Of a DNA stretch of 8,784 nucleotides, positions 6,576-8,784 are shown piece after piece. Source of the DNA: Actinomycetota bacterium (GTDB taxonomy: Bacteria > Actinomycetota > Thermoleophilia > Gaiellales > Gaiellaceae); contig JACCTK010000336.1 in the NCBI GenBank assembly GCA_013812465.1, positions 1 through 8,784 on the forward strand, written 5' to 3'. Made by a program: the position numbers and the translations under genes. The notes below the pieces were generated by a model. The model worked only from the letters and a program-made list of their open reading frames with translations, made no database searches and was not told the DNA's origin. Every line of letters starts with the position of its first letter. Positions within the stretch are counted from its first letter, which is position 1.

Positions 6576-6809
6576 ATGACGTGTAACGAACCCGGGTGCA
6601 AGACGATCGTCATGGGCGGAGGCAGGTGCGTCGCGCACGAGACCTATGAGGCGCGCGTCTTCCTTCGCGGTCGCCCCTTCACAGCGAGCGCGGCAGCCCC
6701 ATTCGCCCAGTCAGCCTCGAACGAGGGAGTCGTCGCGCTGGCAGCAACCGACTTCCGACAGCTCTCCGATCTTCCGACGGCCCATACGGCGTTCGAACGC
6801 CCCCGCTAA
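6576..6809 (+). CDS. Small zinc-finger-like protein
   Basis: This small protein (77 aa from ATG 6576; ATG 6570 adds two residues) has an N-terminal C-x4-C-x9-C-x2-H pattern, CNEPGCKTIVMGGGRCVAHE. That resembles the short treble-clef or zinc-ribbon motif CxxxGCxxxxxxGxCxxH seen in many small actinobacterial and phage proteins. ARVFLRGRPF follows, then a low-complexity tail. The partial GGCGGA at 6562-6567 is better spaced for 6576 than for 6570. The last ten codons (AHTAFERPR and stop) run into the direct repeat at 6779-6812, so the original C-terminus may have been lost. Function is unknown; nucleic-acid binding is a guess from the motif. Confidence 0.5.
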   Translation: MTCNEPGCKTIVMGGGRCVAHETYEARVFLRGRPFTASAAAPFAQSASNEGVVALAATDFRQLSDLPTAHTAFERPR

Positions 6810-6812
6810 TCG
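6779..6812 (+). repeat. Left copy of direct repeat bounding a 1.7-kb segment
   Basis: The 34 bases at 6779-6812 match 8490-8523 at 29 positions without gaps and in the same orientation. The shared core is ggcccatacgg, two variable bases, ttcgaac, a C-run and aatcg. This copy also contains a 14-bp perfect palindrome, ggcgttcgaacgcc, at 6788-6801. A direct repeat around accessory genes suggests attachment sites of an integrated element, or two copies of a dispersed repeat. Confidence 0.6.
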
Positions 6813-6929
6813 CAGGTTTCTGCGCTCGCGGTATCAATCGGGTATGCACGCCGCGAGTTCGGACGACGCGATACGGGCAGGAAGATGGCGCGGATTTGCC
6901 CTGTCTGTCCCGTGCCGACGGACGGAGTT

Positions 6930-7206
6930 TCAGCCCTGATACGCCGGCTGATGGTCGCCATGGAGGACATCGGGATCCATGTCGGCCCCGTTCGGCCAGA
7001 CGATCGTAGCTCCCTGTCAACGTGCATTTGTCGGAAGAGCCCGGATCCTGCCGCAGTGGCTCGAACATCGGTTCCCAGAGCTCATCCTCCAAGTCGAAAT
7101 CGCGCGCGGTCCGTCGTCGAAGCCGAGCCGCAGGACGAAATCTTCGAGCGACGCTACCGTGGTGATACGGGCCGTTCTGGCTCGGGTGCTTGATTGCCGT
7201 CGTCAT
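6930..7206 (-). pseudogene. Decayed DUF2442-domain protein gene with four frameshifts
   Basis: Reading from ATG 7206, the frame must change four times to recover a DUF2442 protein. MTTAIKHPSQNG (7206-7171) is followed, one base on, by RITTVASLEDFVLRLGFDD (7169-7113). A shift at about 7111 gives TARDFDLEDELWEPMFEPLRQDP (7110-7042). A shift at about 7040 gives LFRQMHVDRE (7039-7010). A shift at about 7008 gives TIVWPNGADMDPDVLH onward to TGA at 6930. The pieces are in family order; DELW.P.FEPL and the terminal WPNGADMDPDV are hallmark segments. The start has a strong AGAGGAGG (7221-7214) six bases before ATG, so it was once translated well. DUF2442 proteins often pair with DUF4160 partners in toxin-antitoxin-like loci; no partner is seen. 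Raw-read indel errors are an alternative, but nearby genes are intact. Confidence 0.75.
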
Positions 7207-7592
7207 GGACGGCCTCCTCTCAGCGCGAACGCCTCCGAGCGACGATTGGCCCGCCGCCCGGAGGCGGCTCGCATTCTGTCGGAACGCTCGGAAGGTGCGT
7301 GGGGCCAATCCACACGTGCGGGACGATACTCCTCGGACCGGACCGAGGCAAGAGCTCACAGTCGGTTGCCGTAAGCGCAAGTTTCTTGTCGGCCGCGCAT
7401 CAACTCTCTTGGGGAAGGGGGGTATCTGGGAGCTGGGGCGACGCGGCCATGCGGCGGCTGACGGCCCCCAGTCCCCAGTTGAAACCCACGGCCTCGCAGC
7501 CTGGGCAAGGTGCCGGGCCGACAAACCATCGTCCCCAGGGGGAGGGGAATCGGGGACGCCAAAGGCCGGCCCGGCCCATTTGCCTTCTCCAC
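7207..7592. other. Non-coding stretch between the pseudogene and the AlpA-like gene
   Basis: No supportable gene is seen in these 386 bases; frames on both strands give low-complexity Arg/Pro/Gly products without family character. Besides the ribosome binding site above, a weak minus-strand promoter candidate can be read: TTGCCT (7351-7346), a 17-bp spacer, then TATCGT (7328-7323). It would give a leader of about 110 nt for the pseudogene. Positions 7411-7440 and 7532-7556 are G-rich on the plus strand. Confidence 0.4.
7214..7221 (-). promoter_or_regulatory. Strong Shine-Dalgarno of the DUF2442 pseudogene
   Basis: AGAGGAGG on the minus strand lies six bases before ATG 7206. It is one of only two strong ribosome binding sites in the window, and it shows that the gene start is real although the frame is broken. 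Confidence 0.7.
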
Positions 7593-7835
7593 TCAGCGGA
7601 TGCCTTCTTCGACGGGTCGCACCCGATCACCGCGGTACGTCGAGCGCTCCCGCCATTCGAGGAAGTCGGCGACGCAGAACATCGGCCGCGAATACCCCTC
7701 CCAGAACTCAACCGGGCAGGCACGGAAGATCGCGTCGACGGCGCGTCGCTCGTAGCCGAGCGTACGCAGGTCAGTCCGCATCAGGACGGCGTCAGGGTTC
7801 GCGAGACGATCGGCCGGTGAGGGGCGCTGGCTCAC
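7593..7835 (-). CDS. AlpA/excisionase-like small DNA-binding protein
   Basis: This 80-aa protein (from GTG 7835) has a predicted helix-turn-helix around 18-42, LMRTDLRTLGYERRAVDAI and FRACPV. A wing-like GYSRPMFCVADFLEWRE (47-63) and a basic end, RSTYRGDRVRP, follow. This arrangement resembles AlpA/excisionase-type MerR-fold proteins, which bind DNA to direct excision or transcription of mobile elements. The call is from overall pattern, not a single diagnostic motif. No Shine-Dalgarno decides the start: TTG 7847 and ATG 7781 are alternatives, but the segment before 7781 (ADRLANPDAVL) looks part of the domain. It is divergent from the alpha/beta-barrel gene with about 60 bp between them. No integrase is present beside it. 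Confidence 0.55.
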   Translation of the reverse strand: MSQRPSPADRLANPDAVLMRTDLRTLGYERRAVDAIFRACPVEFWEGYSRPMFCVADFLEWRERSTYRGDRVRPVEEGIR

Positions 7836-7854
7836 ACCAAGCGCCAAACTGACT

Positions 7855-7860
7855 TAGAAT
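7855..7860 (+). promoter_or_regulatory. Candidate -10 box of the 7898 gene
   Basis: TAGAAT matches the TATAAT consensus at five of six positions. It would start a transcript near 7867, giving a leader of about 30 nt that includes the ribosome binding site. No clear -35 is present. Confidence 0.4.
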
Positions 7861-7882
7861 CGGCGGACACTGGAAGCCGACC

Positions 7883-7891
7883 AAGGGAGGT
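7883..7891 (+). promoter_or_regulatory. Strong Shine-Dalgarno deciding a TTG start
   Basis: AAGGGAGGT lies six bases before TTG 7898, ideal spacing. The next in-frame start, ATG 7910, would be 18 bases away, so TTG is preferred. Confidence 0.75.
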
Positions 7892-7897
7892 AGAGCT

Positions 7898-8185
7898 TTG
7901 CCCGTCTTGATGATCCACGAGAGTCCCGGTGGCACGCGCGAGCAATACGAGGAGGTCGGCAGAAGACTCACCGACGGTCAGGGTCTCGATTCCCTGGAAG
8001 CCTGGCCGGCCGAGGGGATTCTGTCGCACGTTGCGGGTCCGACTGATGGTGGATGGCGCGTAATCGATGTCTGGGAGTCGGAAGAAGCCTTCGAACGCTT
8101 TGGCGCCACCATCGGGCCACTCCTTCAAGAGGTCGGATTTCCCGGCGAGCCCACGCTCTTCCCCATCGACAACTTCGTGAAGTAG
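7898..8185 (+). CDS. Dimeric alpha/beta-barrel (ABM-like) conserved hypothetical protein
   Basis: This 95-aa protein follows the beta-alpha-beta-beta-alpha-beta order of small ferredoxin-like (dimeric alpha+beta barrel) proteins. PVLMIHES is the first strand, TREQYEEVGRRL the first helix, ILSHVAGPTDGGWRVIDVWES the central strands, EEAFERFGATIGPLLQEVG the second helix, and PTLFPIDNFVK the last strand. The VIDVWES..AF..F segment is typical of ABM/EthD-like families. These include monooxygenases and stress-responsive proteins, but many members have no known activity, and no catalytic residue can be assigned here. It is probably soluble and dimeric. The start is TTG 7898, fixed by a strong ribosome binding site. 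It is followed after 12 bp by the 91-aa gene, probably in one operon. Confidence 0.78.
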   Translation: MPVLMIHESPGGTREQYEEVGRRLTDGQGLDSLEAWPAEGILSHVAGPTDGGWRVIDVWESEEAFERFGATIGPLLQEVGFPGEPTLFPIDNFVK

Positions 8186-8197
8186 TCGTCGGTCGGG

Positions 8198-8473
8198 ATG
8201 CAGCTCGTCGGCGTCCCGATCCGCGACGACGACGTGCGCGAGCTCGTCGACGCGCTCTGGGTCGGCGGGTTCGAGGACGTCGCCCACAAGCTCGAGCACG
8301 CGATCGCGATGGAGACGAAGGTTCTCGCGCTCACAATTCCCGACAGGGAGGGGATCCTCCGAGTGCTCGACGATCCGCCCGAGACGGTTGCCGAGCTCCG
8401 CGGCGTGCTCGTGCAAGAGCACGGCGACCTTTGTGACATACCTGACCCGCGTAGCCAAGCTAAATCCGCATAG
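8198..8473 (+). CDS. Conserved hypothetical protein, C-terminus apparently replaced
   Basis: This 91-aa protein of unknown function is largely helical: DDDVRELVDALWVGGFEDVAHKLEHA is followed by METKVLALTIPDREGILRVLDD and PPETVAELRGVLVQEH. Third codon positions are almost all G or C up to about 8426. The last 15 codons or so (LCDIPDPRSQAKSA) then use CTT, TGT, ATA, CCT, CGT and GCT. This abrupt change indicates that the native end was lost and the frame runs into non-coding repeat DNA. It begins 12 bp after the alpha/beta-barrel gene and is probably co-transcribed; GGTCGGG just before the ATG is at best a weak ribosome binding site. The unusual tail may make it a degraded gene. Confidence 0.6.
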   Translation: MQLVGVPIRDDDVRELVDALWVGGFEDVAHKLEHAIAMETKVLALTIPDREGILRVLDDPPETVAELRGVLVQEHGDLCDIPDPRSQAKSA

Positions 8474-8475
8474 CC
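8447..8475 (+). repeat. Short direct repeats with 19-bp period
   Basis: ccgcgtagcc (8447-8456) and ccgcatagcc (8466-8475) differ at one base and start 19 bp apart, close to two helical turns. They lie just inside the right copy of the long direct repeat and overlap the end of the 91-aa ORF. Same-face spacing could suit a DNA-binding protein such as a recombinase; this is only inference. Confidence 0.35.
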
Positions 8476-8489
8476 ACGCGCCCCTGTAA

Positions 8490-8523
8490 GGCCCATACGG
8501 GATTCGAACACCCCTGCAAATCG
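8490..8523 (+). repeat. Right copy of direct repeat bounding a 1.7-kb segment
   Basis: This copy matches 6779-6812 at 29 of 34 positions in the same orientation, 1,711 bp away. It lacks the perfect palindrome of the left copy. The two tandem G-runs at 8539-8559 follow, then no gene until the partial minus-strand ORF ends at 8639. Confidence 0.6.
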
Positions 8524-8638
8524 GTACGTTTTCAACTACGGGGGGGCACGGAGGGGGGCACCGTGCGAGCACGTGCGGCCTAAACGAACCCTTTCGGCGA
8601 AACAGCCGGCGTGCAGCGCGTCGAGGATCTTTCTACCG

Positions 8639-8784
8639 TCACTTGTCGAAATCCCAATCGTCTACGAGCTCGGCCTCTTCCTCTCGAGTTACACAGCCTG
8701 GGCACACGCCGATCATGAGTCCCCCAGGCTCCGTGTCGCCGCTGGCCTCCCATGCCGCGAAATCGAGATCTTGAACGTGGCCGA
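8639..8784 (-). CDS. C-terminal fragment of a CxxC protein, N-terminus beyond window edge
   Basis: The minus-strand frame is open from the right edge to TGA at 8641-8639 and gives 47 residues with natural codon use: GHVQDLDFAAWEASGDTEPG, then GLMIGVCPGCVTREEEAELVDDWDFDK. CPGC is a CxxC pair that could be half of a zinc site, with the other half upstream outside the window. An internal ATG (GLM-IGV) could in principle be a start, but the preceding residues look like continuing protein. The acidic C-terminus and size suggest a small hypothetical protein. No function can be given. Confidence 0.5.
   Translation of the reverse strand, partial: GHVQDLDFAAWEASGDTEPGGLMIGVCPGCVTREEEAELVDDWDFDK

Noticed and set aside
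6885..7193. Plus-strand 102-codon ORF beginning MARICPVCP
   Set aside because: It is antisense to the DUF2442 pseudogene, AGGAAG abuts its ATG too closely, and only the CPVC is suggestive.
6679..7524. A 281-codon minus-strand open frame
   Set aside because: It contains only pieces of the DUF2442 homology; the rest is low-complexity, so the pseudogene explains it better.
8490..8523. tRNA gene suggested by ttcgaac in the direct repeats
   Set aside because: The bases flanking the T-loop-like sequence do not form a T stem, and no D arm, anticodon arm or acceptor pairing could be found on either strand.
7832..8572. A 246-codon minus-strand open frame
   Set aside because: It is antisense to two plus-strand genes with better codon use and a strong ribosome binding site.

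Overview
The window is high-GC DNA with strong G/C bias at third codon positions, frequent GTG starts and few Shine-Dalgarno sites. Several starts look leaderless, with a TANNNT -10 box placed just before the start codon. This fits an actinobacterium. The short glutamyl-tRNA synthetase, the NodN-like MaoC partner and the small Cys-containing proteins recall Thermoleophilia (Solirubrobacterales or Gaiellales), but that placement is inference from memory, not a search.

Positions 1-5240 are ordinary chromosomal DNA. On the minus strand are a secreted clan-A glycoside hydrolase (cut by the left edge) and, 70 bp upstream of it, a Ca2+/H+ antiporter; they may be co-transcribed. An intergenic region with three consecutive perfect hairpins separates the antiporter from a plus-strand Cys-rich 134-aa protein of unknown function. 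That gene converges on nfo (endonuclease IV), and a hairpin in the 15-bp gap contains both stop codons. nfo diverges from gltX across only 17 bp, where two overlapping -10 boxes on opposite strands are correctly placed for leaderless transcription both ways. gltX overlaps a MaoC/NodN-like hydratase gene by 4 bp.

Positions 5269-6514 hold a secreted protein of four He_PIG-type Ig-like domains with a poly-Pro linker.

Positions 6515-8640 are accessory in character. They hold a small zinc-finger-like protein, a DUF2442-type pseudogene with four frameshifts but an intact ribosome binding site, an AlpA/excisionase-like small gene, and a two-gene plus-strand unit (a dimeric alpha/beta-barrel protein and a 91-aa protein whose C-terminus looks replaced). 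Two direct repeats (29 of 34 bases identical, 1,711 bp apart) bracket most of this stretch. It may be the remnant of an integrated element, although no integrase or transposase is visible. The C-terminus of a CxxC protein enters from the right edge on the minus strand.

I found no rRNA, tRNA, CRISPR array or complete insertion sequence. I also see no convincing new multi-gene system. The best leads are the symmetric nfo/gltX promoter, the stop-codon-pairing terminator and the decayed, repeat-bounded segment.
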